A DNA stretch of 36,321 nt from Paracoccaceae bacterium. GTDB lineage: Bacteria > Pseudomonadota > Alphaproteobacteria > Rhodobacterales > Rhodobacteraceae. A program made the position numbers and the translations under genes. The stretch lies in contig JAIXSA010000009.1 of assembly GCA_027484915.1 (NCBI GenBank), forward strand, positions 1 to 36,321, given 5' to 3'. Shown here piece by piece: positions 16,390-25,059 of this stretch (position 1 is the stretch's first letter; each line of letters starts with the position of its first letter). The notes under the pieces were generated by a model, which did not search any database, was not told where the DNA came from, and was given only the letters and a program-made list of their open reading frames with translations.

Positions 16390-17265
16390 GTGCTGCAGCA
16401 ACCCGTGGTTCTGGTCGTCGGCTCGCTTCACCATGACATCATGGTCGAGGCGGACCATCTGCCCCGCGCGGACGAAACCGCGGTCGGTTCGCGCTGGTAT
16501 CCCAAGTTCGGCGGCAAGGGCGGCAACCAGGCCGTCGCGGCGCAGACGGCTGGGGTGCGGGCCCGGATGCTGGGGGCCGTGGGGCAGGATGCCTTCGGGG
16601 ATTTCCTGCTGGCGGCGCTGGACAGGGGCGGCGTCGACCACCGGTTTGTCCGCCGGATCGACGGGGTCGGCTCGGGGATGAGCGTGGCGATCCAGGACAG
16701 CGCGGGCGACTATGCCGCGACCATCGTCTCGGGTGCCAACCTGCTGATCGACCCGCGCGACCTGGACGATCCCCTGGTCTGGGAAGACGTGCGCGCCCTG
16801 GTCCTGCAGAACGAGGTTCCGGCCGGGGTCAACCTTGCCGCCGCGCGCAGCGCGCGGGCACGTGGCGTGCCGGTCATCCTGAACGCGGCCCCGGCGCGCG
16901 AGGTGTCGCCGGACCTGGGGTCTGCGGTCGATGTCCTGATCGTGAACGCGGTCGAGGCCGAGATGCTGGGCGCGGGCCCGGTGACCGACCTACCATCCGC
17001 CCTGGCCGCCGCCGGCTACCTGGCCGCGCAGTACGACAGCGTGGTGGTCACCGCCGGAGCGCATGGGCTTGCCGTTTGTAGCCGGGTGGGTGCCCAGGTG
17101 ACGATTCCCGCGCGCAAGGTCACTGTCCTCAGCACCCACGGCGCGGGCGACTGCTTCACCGGGACCCTGGCCGCAGCCCTGGTGACAGGACAGTCGCTCG
17201 AAGAAGCATGCCGCACTGCCTCGGACGCCGCCGCCCGCCATGTCTCGGGTGGATCGGCTGCGTAG
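16390..17265 (+). CDS. PfkB-family carbohydrate kinase (ribokinase-like)
   Basis: About 291 residues from the GTG at 16390, which is preceded by GAGAAGAGGA and sits just before the family's first strand (VVLVVGSLHHDIMVE). PfkB features: GGKGGNQAVAAQTAG (ribokinase-type sugar loop and signature 1), NEVPAG, NAVEAEML, VTAGAHG, and the ATP/catalytic motif STHGAGDCFTGTLAAAL where GAGD carries the catalytic Asp. It phosphorylates a sugar, ribokinase-like substrates being the first guess. An in-frame GTG at 16339 exists but lacks a ribosome site. It converges on the sugar ABC operon and may phosphorylate the sugar that operon imports. Confidence 0.87.
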   Translation: MLQQPVVLVVGSLHHDIMVEADHLPRADETAVGSRWYPKFGGKGGNQAVAAQTAGVRARMLGAVGQDAFGDFLLAALDRGGVDHRFVRRIDGVGSGMSVAIQDSAGDYAATIVSGANLLIDPRDLDDPLVWEDVRALVLQNEVPAGVNLAAARSARARGVPVILNAAPAREVSPDLGSAVDVLIVNAVEAEMLGAGPVTDLPSALAAAGYLAAQYDSVVVTAGAHGLAVCSRVGAQVTIPARKVTVLSTHGAGDCFTGTLAAALVTGQSLEEACRTASDAAARHVSGGSAA

Positions 17266-17343
17266 GCGAGGCGCACCGGGCAGGCGGTCCGTAACGTGCG
17301 CGAACCGACCAGGCATCGGGTTCGGAAACGGGGTGGAGCGCGG

Positions 17344-17643
17344 TTATCCGGCGCGCTTGGACAACATGGTCAGTGGCCTGATCTCGACCTGACAGGCCAG
17401 CAACCGGTCCAGTTGCGAGAACAGCGGCTGCAGGTGCGGCATAGCAAGATGCGCGTCGAGTGCGGCGCGGCTGGTCCAGTTTTCGTAGAAGACGAAGACG
17501 CAAGGGTTGGTCGCATCGACGTGGAAGTCGTAGTTGATGCAGCCCTCTTCGGCCCGGGTGGGCGCTACCTGTGCGGCGAGAAGCGTTGCAAGCTCTTCCC
17601 GCGTTTCGGGCCGGGCGGTGACGGTGCCGATGATCGTGTACAT
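17344..17643 (-). CDS. Antibiotic-biosynthesis-monooxygenase (ABM) domain protein, YgiN/LsrG-like
   Basis: A 99-residue single ABM-domain protein: MYTIIGTVTARPETREEL, EEGCINYDFHVD, FVFYENWTSRAALDAHL and MPHLQPL are the family's conserved strands and helix. Relatives include quinol monooxygenase YgiN and the AI-2 degrading isomerase LsrG; these ferredoxin-like dimers need no cofactor. The gene is the last of the sugar operon and starts one base after the permease stop (TGA-C-ATG), so it is co-translated with the transporter. Lsr systems also place an ABM gene beside an RbsABC-type transporter, but the LsrK and LsrF genes are absent here. A role in processing an oxidised sugar intermediate is inference. 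Confidence 0.82.
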   Translation of the reverse strand: MYTIIGTVTARPETREELATLLAAQVAPTRAEEGCINYDFHVDATNPCVFVFYENWTSRAALDAHLAMPHLQPLFSQLDRLLACQVEIRPLTMLSKRAG

Positions 17644-17644
17644 G

Positions 17645-18613
17645 TCAGGTCCGTTTCTGGCTGAGGGCGACGGCCAGGATGATGATCCCGCCCCGCGCGA
17701 TAAGTTGCTGGCTGAACTCCAGCCCCATGAGGATCAACCCGTTGTTGATCAGCCCGATCATCAGGGCGCCGACGATGGTGCCGATGACCGTGCCCTTGCC
17801 GCCGAACAGGCTGGTGCCCCCCAGGACGGCGGCGGCGATGACGGAAAGCTCGTCCCCTTCGCCCAGCTGGAAGCGGCCCGATTGCAGGCGCCCGGCGTAG
17901 AGCATCCCGGCAAGGGCGGCCGCGCAGGAGGAGAGGACGAGGACGCGGAACTTGATCGAAGCCGTGTCGATGCCGGAATAGCGCGCTGCGGTTTCCCCGC
18001 CGCCCGTCGCCAGCACCCGGCGGCCAAAGCCGGACCGGCGGAGTGCGATGTGTCCGACACCCGCGATCAGGGCCATCCAGAACATCAGCACCGGGATCGG
18101 GCCGACCGACCCGCCGCCGAAGATCCAGGAGTAGGATGGGGACAGGATCGGAACGGCGGCAGTGTCCGAGATCCACATCGCCACGCCTTTGGCGATGCCC
18201 ATCATCGCAAGCGTCGTCAGGAAGGACGGAATGCCGATCTTCGTGGTCAGCCAGCCGTTGAACATGCCGACCGCCAGCCCGGTGGCCAGACCGGCAAGTA
18301 GGCCACCCACCGGCCCCGCTACGGCAATCGCCATCGCGACCGTCACGGTGGCAAGCCCCGCGACCGCGCCGACCGACAGGTCGATCTCGCCCGCCGACAG
18401 GACAAAGGTCATCGCGACGGCCATCACCGCGATCATTGCCGTCTGGCGGATGATGTTGAGCAGGTTGTTGGGGTTCAGGAACCCCTTGTCGTTCAGCGTC
18501 AGCGCGAAGACCACGAAGATCACCACAAAGCCGATGTAGATGATGTTCTGCCGCCAGTTGGCGAAGAAGCCCCCGGCGAGGTCGGAGCGGGGGGCGGTTG
18601 CTGCCTTAGACAT
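17645..18613 (-). CDS. Sugar ABC transporter permease, RbsC type
   Basis: 322-residue permease of the ribose/xylose/autoinducer-2 family (BPD_transp_2). About eight to ten hydrophobic spans; the diagnostic region MTFVLSAGEIDLSVGAVAGL is present, as are the loop GETAARYSGI and the C-terminal GGTSLFGGKGTVIGTIVGAL. The ATG at 18613 overlaps the ATPase stop by 8 bases. Together with the RbsA-like ATPase and the binding protein it makes a monosaccharide importer. It is typical in length and lacks oddities. Confidence 0.93.
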   Translation of the reverse strand: MSKAATAPRSDLAGGFFANWRQNIIYIGFVVIFVVFALTLNDKGFLNPNNLLNIIRQTAMIAVMAVAMTFVLSAGEIDLSVGAVAGLATVTVAMAIAVAGPVGGLLAGLATGLAVGMFNGWLTTKIGIPSFLTTLAMMGIAKGVAMWISDTAAVPILSPSYSWIFGGGSVGPIPVLMFWMALIAGVGHIALRRSGFGRRVLATGGGETAARYSGIDTASIKFRVLVLSSCAAALAGMLYAGRLQSGRFQLGEGDELSVIAAAVLGGTSLFGGKGTVIGTIVGALMIGLINNGLILMGLEFSQQLIARGGIIILAVALSQKRT

Positions 18614-20177
18614 GGCTGGGCTCCTTGATGCTGAGGGCTTTCTGGATTTCGATCTGCAACCGGCGCTCGGCGGCTTGCAGGGCATGTTCGGGGTCGGTCT
18701 CGGAGGGATCGTCCAGATCGGCGCGGTCCAGCATCTGATGCGCGCGGCCGTCGGCCATCACCAGGATGCGGTCGCAGGCGGTAAGGAGTTCCGACAGTTC
18801 GGAGGAAATGACGATCACGCCTTTTCCTGCTTGCGCCAGGTCGCGGACCAAGCGGATGATCTCGGACTTCGACCCGATGTCGATGCCCGCTGTGGGTTCG
18901 TCGAGGATCAAGATCTCCGGCTCGGTCGCGAGCCATTTGCCGATCACCACCTTCTGCTGGTTGCCGCCCGACAGGGTGGACACGGCATGGTCCCGGCTGG
19001 CTGTCTTGACCGACAGGCGCTGGATCATCCGGTCCGCCAGATCGCGCACCCGCTTCCGGTCGACGAACCCGCGGGGCGAGAGGCGGCCGATGACCGCCAT
19101 CGCCATGTTGTCGGCAACACTGTGCGCCGGGATGATGCCTTGCGTTGCTCGCGCCTCGGGCACGAGCGCGACCCCGTGAGCAATCGCATCTGCGGGGCGG
19201 CGGATGGTGACCTTCTTCCCCCTGATGCGGATTTCGCCGGCCACTGCAGGTTCGATCCCGGCAATCACCCGCGCCAGGGCCGACCGGCCCGAGCCGAGAA
19301 GACCGGCCAGACCGACGACCTCGCCCCGATGGAGGGTCAGGCTGACGTCTTCCGGCTTGTGCGGTCCGGTCACGGATGTGAGTTCCAAAAGCACCTCGCC
19401 CCGCGAGGCATCGCCGCGTGCGACATCGGCCAGGCCCTTGGATTTCTTGCCGACGATGTGTTCGATCATCACGTCCAGGGGCAGGTCCGCCATCGGAGCG
19501 GTAATGACATGCTTGCCGTCGCGCAGGATCGTGGCGCGGTCGGCGATGCGGGCGATTTCGTCCATTCGGTGGCTGACATAGATGATCGCCACGCCCTTCT
19601 CCGTCAGCTTGCGCAGAAAGACGAAGAGCCGCTCCACATCCGACACCGCAAGCGCCGTCGAGGGTTCATCGAGGATCAGCACGCGGGCGTCCTGGCTGAT
19701 GGCCTTGGCAATCTCGGTCAGCTGCTTCTGCCCGGCCCCCAGATCACCGACCAAGGCGCGCGGGTTCACCTCGACCTCAAGCATCTGGAAGATCGTCTCG
19801 GCGCGGTGGACAGAGTCTTCGTCGTCGATCATCCCACGCGCGTTGCGTGCCTCACGGGTCAGGAACACGTTCTGCGCCACGGTCAGCGTCGGGATCAGCG
19901 ACATTTCCTGAAAGTTCATCGCGATGCCCGCCGCCCGCGCTGCTTCGGGCGTGTGGGCGGCAAGCCTTTGGCCGCCCACCTCGATCTCGCCTTCATCCGG
20001 CACGTGCACGCCGTTCAGGACCTTGAGTATGGTCGACTTCCCCGCCCCGTTGCCGCCCAGAAGCGCATGGACCTCGCCCGCGCGGACCTCGAAGTCGACG
20101 CTGTCCAGGGCCCGGATGCCGCCGAAGGATTTGGAAATCCCGGTCATCCGCACGGCAGTTGGGGCGGGAGCGGTCAT
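18606..20177 (-). CDS. Sugar ABC transporter double ATPase, RbsA type
   Basis: 523 residues with two tandem ATPase domains as in RbsA/XylG/MglA. Domain 1: Walker A GGNGAGKST (41-49), signature LGAGQKQ and Walker B VLILDEPSTAL. Domain 2: the degenerate Walker A GLLGSGRS normal for this family, signature LSGGNQQK and Walker B ILILDEPTAGID. The first site therefore is the likely main hydrolytic site. Its ATG overlaps the dehydrogenase stop (ATGA). It powers the RbsC-type permease encoded next. Confidence 0.93.
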   Translation of the reverse strand: MTAPAPTAVRMTGISKSFGGIRALDSVDFEVRAGEVHALLGGNGAGKSTILKVLNGVHVPDEGEIEVGGQRLAAHTPEAARAAGIAMNFQEMSLIPTLTVAQNVFLTREARNARGMIDDEDSVHRAETIFQMLEVEVNPRALVGDLGAGQKQLTEIAKAISQDARVLILDEPSTALAVSDVERLFVFLRKLTEKGVAIIYVSHRMDEIARIADRATILRDGKHVITAPMADLPLDVMIEHIVGKKSKGLADVARGDASRGEVLLELTSVTGPHKPEDVSLTLHRGEVVGLAGLLGSGRSALARVIAGIEPAVAGEIRIRGKKVTIRRPADAIAHGVALVPEARATQGIIPAHSVADNMAMAVIGRLSPRGFVDRKRVRDLADRMIQRLSVKTASRDHAVSTLSGGNQQKVVIGKWLATEPEILILDEPTAGIDIGSKSEIIRLVRDLAQAGKGVIVISSELSELLTACDRILVMADGRAHQMLDRADLDDPSETDPEHALQAAERRLQIEIQKALSIKEPSHV

Positions 20178-21340
20178 TCCACCCGCTCCCACTTGCCGGT
20201 TTCGCCGGACCGCAGGAGGGCGTCGGCGACGAGTTCGGTCAAGAGACCATCCTCGAAATTCGGGCTGGGCTGCTTGCCGGTGGCGATGGCGGTGAAGAGG
20301 TCGAAGCATTCCACGATCTTCGTCTCGGAATAGCCGATGCCCAATCCCGGGATCGGCCAGAGACCGCCGCCATAGGGGTGCGCCGGGCCGGTGTAGACGG
20401 TGCGGAAGCCGCGCGCATCGGCGGGGTCGTCGGCGAACATCACCTGCAGCTCGTCGCGGCGTTCGTAGTTGAAGTGGATCGAGCCCTTGGTGCCGTGAAT
20501 CTCCAGCGTGATGAAGTTGTTGCGGCCCCAGGCGTTGCGTGTCGCCTCAAGGCTGCCGATGGCGCCGTTGCCGAACTTCAGCATCGAGACGACCTCGTCG
20601 TCCACATCGACCGGAGCGCGTTCGGCACCCCCCGATTTCTCGGACGCGCCCAGCTTGTCGACGCCACCCTGCTGGATGGGCCGCGTGGTGACATAGGTCT
20701 TGGTCATCGCGATCACCTCGGCAATCGGGCCGACCAGGTAATGCGCAAGGTCAACGACATGGGTGCCAATGTCGCCCACCGTGCCGGACCCGGCGATCTT
20801 CTTCTGGAAGCGCCAGGACAGGGGGCCGTTTTCATCCGCCGACCAGTCCTGCAGATAGGTGCCGCGGAAGTTCAGGATGCGGCCGATGCGGCCTTCGTCG
20901 ATGTATTTCTTGGCCAGCGCCACGGCGGGCGTGCGGCGGTAGTTGAAGGCGACCATGTGGATCACCCCGGCGGTCTTCACCGCCTCGGCCATCGCGCGGG
21001 CTTCCTCGACCGTGCGGGCCAGGGGCTTTTCGCAGATGATGTGCTTGCCCGCCTTGGCGGCGGCGATGGCGATCTCGGCGTGGACGTTGTTCGGCGTGCA
21101 GATGTCGACCACGTCGATGTCGGGCCGGGCGACGACCGAACGCCAGTCGCTGGACGCCTCGTCAAAGCCAAAGCGGCGGCGGGCTTCTTCGGCGGCCCCG
21201 TCGGTGACATCGACGACGACCTTGCGGTGCGGGATGGCCGGGGCGGGCCAGAAGAACATTGGCATCGAGGCATAGGCCATGGCGTGCGCCTTGCCCATGA
21301 ACCCACCGCCGATCATGGCGACGTTCATCACTTTGGTCAT
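20174..21340 (-). CDS. Gfo/Idh/MocA-family NAD(P)-dependent sugar dehydrogenase
   Basis: 388-residue oxidoreductase. The Rossmann motif MIGGGFMGKAHAMAY starts at about residue 8; EKPLART (the EKP motif with the catalytic Lys) and DIGTHVVDLAHYL (with the active-site Asp/His) follow, then the C-terminal alpha/beta substrate domain. It oxidises a sugar or polyol hydroxyl. Sitting in an operon with an AP-endonuclease-type isomerase and a sugar importer, it resembles sets that act through keto-sugars (for example ThuB-like or inositol pathways), but the substrate cannot be named. The ATG at 21340 is chosen at the start of family similarity. Confidence 0.9.
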   Translation of the reverse strand: MTKVMNVAMIGGGFMGKAHAMAYASMPMFFWPAPAIPHRKVVVDVTDGAAEEARRRFGFDEASSDWRSVVARPDIDVVDICTPNNVHAEIAIAAAKAGKHIICEKPLARTVEEARAMAEAVKTAGVIHMVAFNYRRTPAVALAKKYIDEGRIGRILNFRGTYLQDWSADENGPLSWRFQKKIAGSGTVGDIGTHVVDLAHYLVGPIAEVIAMTKTYVTTRPIQQGGVDKLGASEKSGGAERAPVDVDDEVVSMLKFGNGAIGSLEATRNAWGRNNFITLEIHGTKGSIHFNYERRDELQVMFADDPADARGFRTVYTGPAHPYGGGLWPIPGLGIGYSETKIVECFDLFTAIATGKQPSPNFEDGLLTELVADALLRSGETGKWERVE

Positions 21341-21411
21341 TGTCGGTCTCCGAAGAAGGGGGAAGGACCTTCGCGGGCGGGGGAGCATGCGCCACCCCGA
21401 AGGCCCGGTTT

Positions 21412-21441
21412 GCGCGCGGGGGTCAGTGACGCCCCGCGCGC
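21412..21441 (-). promoter_or_regulatory. Intercistronic stem-loop after the sugar-binding-protein gene
   Basis: A perfect 10-bp inverted repeat (GCGCGCGGGG at 21412-21421, CCCCGCGCGC at 21432-21441) with a 10-base loop begins 6 bases after the binding-protein stop and precedes the dehydrogenase gene. No strong T-run follows. By position it is likely to stabilise the binding-protein message or partly terminate transcription. Confidence 0.6.
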
Positions 21442-21447
21442 TTCGGG

Positions 21448-22569
21448 TCACTGCATCGACGACTTCACGTTGTCGGTGGCTTCGGTCGAGTAGACCTGGG
21501 TCCAGGCCTCCAGGAGGTTGTCCTTGGAAACCGGAAGTGCAGGCAGGGCCACGAAGTCGGGCGCGTCCTTGCCAAGAAGCCCGTAACCGGCAAGCTTCGC
21601 CTCGACCACACCGGCGTCATAGGGGCGCTGGGCGCCCAGACCCTTGATGAACCCGCCCTGCGCCATGCTGATGGCGACGTTTTCCCCAAGGTCCACCGTG
21701 GTGATGATCAGATCATCGCGGCCGTTGGCGCGGGCTGCGGCCATCACGCCTTCAGCAGGCACGTCCCAGACCGCCCAGATCCCCTTGATGTTCGGGTTCG
21801 AGGTCAGCATCGCGCCCGCAGCCTTCTCGGCATCGCCCGAGAAGTCCGGTCCGCCGATCCCCTGTTCGTCCACGATCTTGATGTTGGGATAGTCGCTGGC
21901 GATGGTCGCCTTGAAGGCGTCATAGCGCTGCTTGGTCACGAAGAAGTCGGCGGCGTGAAACACAAGGCCGATCTCGCCGCCGTCCGGCCCAAGCGCCTTG
22001 GCCATCAGATGGGCCGCCGCGACACCGTTGCCGTAGTTGTCGGCCGAGACGACCGAGACGTAGTCCGTGCCAGCCACAAACCCTGCGGGGACGTTGTCCA
22101 TGAACACCAGTTTCGCCCCGGCCTCTGCCGCTGCGCGATAGGCGGCGGCGGTGGCGGTCGGGTCGGTCGGGATCGACACGATGATGTCTGGCGACTGCGC
22201 CATGATGGTTTCCAGGTCGCTGACCTGCTTTTCCGGTTTGAACCCGGCGTCGGTTACGGCGATCACTTCGATCCCCATCGCCTCGAACTGGGTTTGCAAC
22301 CCGTTGATCTGCGCCCGGCTCCAGTCGTTGCCGCCGTAGTGCATGACGATGGCCGCCGTGGCCCCCATCTCCTTGATCTTCGCCAGTTCCTCGTCCGTCA
22401 GCACGACGTCGGAGGCGGGCGAGGGATCTTCGCCGCTGGGACCCTTGGAGAGGACCGTCTCCAGCAGTTTCGCAAGGGCTTCGTCCGGGTCGGCAAAGGC
22501 CGGAAGGGCCGCGCCCAGTGCAAGCGCAAGGGCCATGGTCGAAGTCATCAGGGTCCGTCTGGTCAACAT
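21448..22569 (-). CDS. Sugar ABC transporter periplasmic binding protein (Peripla_BP_4)
   Basis: 373-residue solute-binding protein of the ribose-binding type. The N-terminus MLTRRTLMTSTMALALALGA ending ALPAFA-D is a signal peptide. The mature two-lobed domain begins near ATAAIVMHYGGNDWSRAQ and continues with DIIVSIPTDP, VFMDNVPAG, VVSADNYGNG, GIWAVWDVPAEGVMAA and ITTVDLGENV. GGGAGGAG precedes the ATG. It feeds the RbsA/RbsC-type transporter. Its closest relative in the window is the signal-less protein at 25056-26060, with which it shares these blocks in the same order. Confidence 0.92.
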   Translation of the reverse strand: MLTRRTLMTSTMALALALGAALPAFADPDEALAKLLETVLSKGPSGEDPSPASDVVLTDEELAKIKEMGATAAIVMHYGGNDWSRAQINGLQTQFEAMGIEVIAVTDAGFKPEKQVSDLETIMAQSPDIIVSIPTDPTATAAAYRAAAEAGAKLVFMDNVPAGFVAGTDYVSVVSADNYGNGVAAAHLMAKALGPDGGEIGLVFHAADFFVTKQRYDAFKATIASDYPNIKIVDEQGIGGPDFSGDAEKAAGAMLTSNPNIKGIWAVWDVPAEGVMAAARANGRDDLIITTVDLGENVAISMAQGGFIKGLGAQRPYDAGVVEAKLAGYGLLGKDAPDFVALPALPVSKDNLLEAWTQVYSTEATDNVKSSMQ

Positions 22570-22624
22570 GGTTTTCTCCTCCCAGAGAAATGGCGGGGAT
22601 GTCCCCGGTGGATGGGTTGGCGGA

Positions 22625-23446
22625 TCAGCCCGCGATGGCCCGGTTCAGGTAAGTCATGCTCAGCCGCGCGCCCTCGGCGGGGTCGGGCCAGGCATCAAGT
22701 TCGGTGCAGACCCAGCCCGAGAAGCCGACATCCTTCATCGCCTGCAGGATCGGTCCGGTGGGCACGTCGCCCCGGTCGATGGGGGTGAAGGCGAAGGGCT
22801 CACGCTGGAAACCTTTCAGGTGGACATAGGTGATTCGCGCCGCGTGATCGCGGATCAGCTGCGCCGGATCGCCCCCGGCGGCGGCGAGGTGTGCCGTGTC
22901 GGGGCAGAAGTCGATGGCGGTCAGGTCGAAGATCTTGGCGACTTCAGCCGGGCCTTCGACGATGGTCGACAGATGCGGGTGGTAGTGGGCGCGCAGCCCC
23001 CGCGCCTCGGCCAGCGCCTTCACCCGGTCAAGGGCCGCGCCGAGCTTGTGGAAGTCGGGTTCGCGGGTGCCGTCAAAGCGTTTCGCCCCACCCCCCACCA
23101 CCAGATGCGGCGCACCCAGTTCCGCGGCCCGGTCGGCAGCGCGGGTCACGCGGGCCAGTTCCTCGGGCAGGATGTCGTCGAAGATGAAGTTGCCGCCGGC
23201 ATAGGTGGCGACCAGCTCCAGCCCGTTGTCGGCCAGAAGGCCGCGCATCTCGGACGCCGAGTGGTCCAGGAGATTGCCGTCGAAAAGCTCGACCCCGGCA
23301 TAGCCCGCTGCCGCGATATCGGCAAAGGCGCGGTCCATTGCGCCAAAGGTGCGATAGCGCAGCTGAGTGATCGAGGTCACCCCCACTGCATCGCCGCCAA
23401 GGCTGCCCCAGCAATTGGCGTGATAGGCCAGTTTCCAGGCTGTCAT
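22625..23446 (-). CDS. Sugar phosphate isomerase/epimerase (xylose-isomerase-like TIM barrel, AP_endonuc_2)
   Basis: 273-residue TIM barrel. Typical metal-site segments are VELFDGN, HYHPHLSTIVEG, DFCPDTAHLAAAGGD, YVHLKGF and CTELDAW. Relatives include IolE/IolI inosose enzymes, tagatose-3-epimerases and 3-keto-sugar enzymes. The ATG at 23446 was chosen because GGGGAGGA lies just upstream; an ATG six codons earlier lies before that site. It is the first gene of the sugar operon, facing the divergent ROK regulator across 224 bp. It likely isomerises or dehydrates the sugar, or the product of the MocA-type dehydrogenase. Confidence 0.85.
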   Translation of the reverse strand: MTAWKLAYHANCWGSLGGDAVGVTSITQLRYRTFGAMDRAFADIAAAGYAGVELFDGNLLDHSASEMRGLLADNGLELVATYAGGNFIFDDILPEELARVTRAADRAAELGAPHLVVGGGAKRFDGTREPDFHKLGAALDRVKALAEARGLRAHYHPHLSTIVEGPAEVAKIFDLTAIDFCPDTAHLAAAGGDPAQLIRDHAARITYVHLKGFQREPFAFTPIDRGDVPTGPILQAMKDVGFSGWVCTELDAWPDPAEGARLSMTYLNRAIAG

Positions 23447-23670
23447 CGTGATCCTCCCCTTCATGGCCCGGGCCCGCCGGGACCCCCGATTGACCGTTTT
23501 TCCGACGGCCTCCTCCGACCGAATGATCGTTGCTTAGGCGTGGTTTCGCGCTTGGTCAATAATATTTGTGCTTAGCAATGCCTACTTCTGCAGTTTTACA
23601 GCAAAAGTTTTTTCTTGAACAACATAAGTAGCCCTCGTATCCCTGAGGCATTCCCTGTCTGGACCCCACC
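23447..23670. promoter_or_regulatory. Divergent promoter region between sugar operon and ROK regulator
   Basis: This 224-bp AT-richer gap must hold promoters for both directions. On the minus strand TTGACC (plus 23555-23560 region) is a fair -35, but the -10 17 bases on (TAAGCA) is poor. TGCTTAG occurs twice in the same orientation (23531-23537 and 23569-23575), the second within the odd palindrome TGCTTAGCA. These are possible operator half-sites for the ROK protein. No terminator or gene seen. Confidence 0.35.
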
Positions 23671-25059
23671 TTGCCGACCCAAACGCTCACCCAAGCCGAA
23701 TCACTGCGCCCCAGGGGCAAAGGCCGTCCCCGGACGGTGGAAACGGCTGCGCCGTCGCTGGTCGAACTCCTCAACCTTGTCCGCAGCGAGACCGCCACGA
23801 CGCGGCAAGAGCTGGAGCGCCACAGCGATCTGGGCCGTGCGGTGGTGGCGGACCGGCTCACGATGCTGGGTGAGCTGGGCCTCGTGGACGAAAGTGAACT
23901 TGGCACCGCGACCGGCGGCCGCGCGCCGCGCCTGGTGCGCTTTGCCGCGCGACGGGCGGCGATCCTGGTGGCGACGCTGGACCAGACGGCTATCGGCGTT
24001 GGCGTGGCAGACCTGTCCGGCACCCTTCTGACAGAACATCACGAGGCCGCAGACCTGACCGCCCCGCCCGAGCAGTTGACCGAAAGGCTGGCCGCCTTGT
24101 TCCGATGGTCGCTGGAACGGCATGCCGCGCCGCAGGGGGTCTGGGGGATTTCGCTGTCGGTCCCCGGCGCAGTGCAGGGTGGGGCCGAGGGCGCGTTCCT
24201 GACCTCGACCCCGCCGATCATGCCCGCCTGGGAAGGCTTTCCGATGGTCGAAACGCTGACCCAAGGCTTCGGTGTTCCGGTCTGGATCCGCTCCAGCGTC
24301 GAGACGATGACGATGGGGGAACTCCACGCCGGCGCGGGCCTGGGGCAACACACGATGCTTTTCATCAAGGTCGGTCGCCGCATCGGCGCAGGCATTGTCT
24401 GCGATGGGCAACTTTTCCGGGGCGCGCAGGGGGCGGCGGGGCTGATCGGGTCGCTGCCCGTCACCCTGGGCGGGCAGACCGGGTCGCTTGATCACCTTGC
24501 CGGGTCCGACATGATCCAGCGCGAGGGGATGGCGGCTGCCAGCGACGGTCGCAGTGCCGTTCTTGCCGACATCCTGCGAAGGGGCGGCGAGATCACCGCG
24601 ATCGAGGTGTCGCAGGCCGCTCAGGTGGGCGATCCCGTCGCATCCGCCATTCTGTCCACCTCCGGCCATTTGATCGGGCAGGTGGTGGCCACGCTTGCCA
24701 ATGCGCTGAACCCCGACCTCATCGTCCTTTCGGGGTCACTGGTCCAGACCAACGACATCTTGCTCGCAGCGGTTCGCGAGGCGGTCTATGGCGCCTCGCA
24801 TCCCCTTGTGACGCGTGATCTGCGGATCATCCGGTCGCAGATGGGCAGTTCCGCCGGTCTGGTCGGCGCGGCCCGGGTGGCATCGGAGGCCCTGTTTGCC
24901 CCTGCCTTCCTGAAGGAATGGGTGATGCAGGGCCGTCCGCTGGCCCATCCCGCCTTTGCGGAATACCTGGGTCAGCTGGCCCGGGCCCAGACTCCGGTTC
25001 CGCAGCCAGCCCCGCCCGTGCCCCCGACCATGCGCCCTGGAAAGGAGCCCCAGGCATGA
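23671..25059 (+). CDS. ROK-family transcriptional regulator lacking zinc and sugar-binding residues
   Basis: 462 residues: an N-terminal winged helix-turn-helix (about 28-92, RQELERHSDLGRAVVADRL) joined to an ROK domain (from about 97). Start is the TTG at 23671; an in-frame TGA at 23644 limits alternatives and no ATG precedes the helix-turn-helix. In normal ROK proteins an ENDAN stretch and a GHxxx...CxCGxxGC zinc cluster hold the sugar. Here these read VPVWIRSSVETM (202-212) and GAAGLIGSLPVTLGGQTGS (254-272), without the Asp or the cysteines. It is therefore not a kinase and probably not a normal sugar sensor. It overlaps the next gene by ATGA and diverges from the sugar operon, its likely target. 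Confidence 0.87.
   Translation: MPTQTLTQAESLRPRGKGRPRTVETAAPSLVELLNLVRSETATTRQELERHSDLGRAVVADRLTMLGELGLVDESELGTATGGRAPRLVRFAARRAAILVATLDQTAIGVGVADLSGTLLTEHHEAADLTAPPEQLTERLAALFRWSLERHAAPQGVWGISLSVPGAVQGGAEGAFLTSTPPIMPAWEGFPMVETLTQGFGVPVWIRSSVETMTMGELHAGAGLGQHTMLFIKVGRRIGAGIVCDGQLFRGAQGAAGLIGSLPVTLGGQTGSLDHLAGSDMIQREGMAAASDGRSAVLADILRRGGEITAIEVSQAAQVGDPVASAILSTSGHLIGQVVATLANALNPDLIVLSGSLVQTNDILLAAVREAVYGASHPLVTRDLRIIRSQMGSSAGLVGAARVASEALFAPAFLKEWVMQGRPLAHPAFAEYLGQLARAQTPVPQPAPPVPPTMRPGKEPQA

Noticed and set aside
17301-17324. Bidirectional terminator between kinase and ABM gene
   Set aside because: Only a 6-bp stem (CGAACC/GGTTCG) with a 12-base loop and no T-runs; too weak to annotate.
17344-23446. 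Autoinducer-2 Lsr operon
   Set aside because: RbsABC-type transporter and ABM gene fit, but LsrK (FGGY kinase), LsrF and LsrR are absent and MocA and TIM-barrel enzymes are present.
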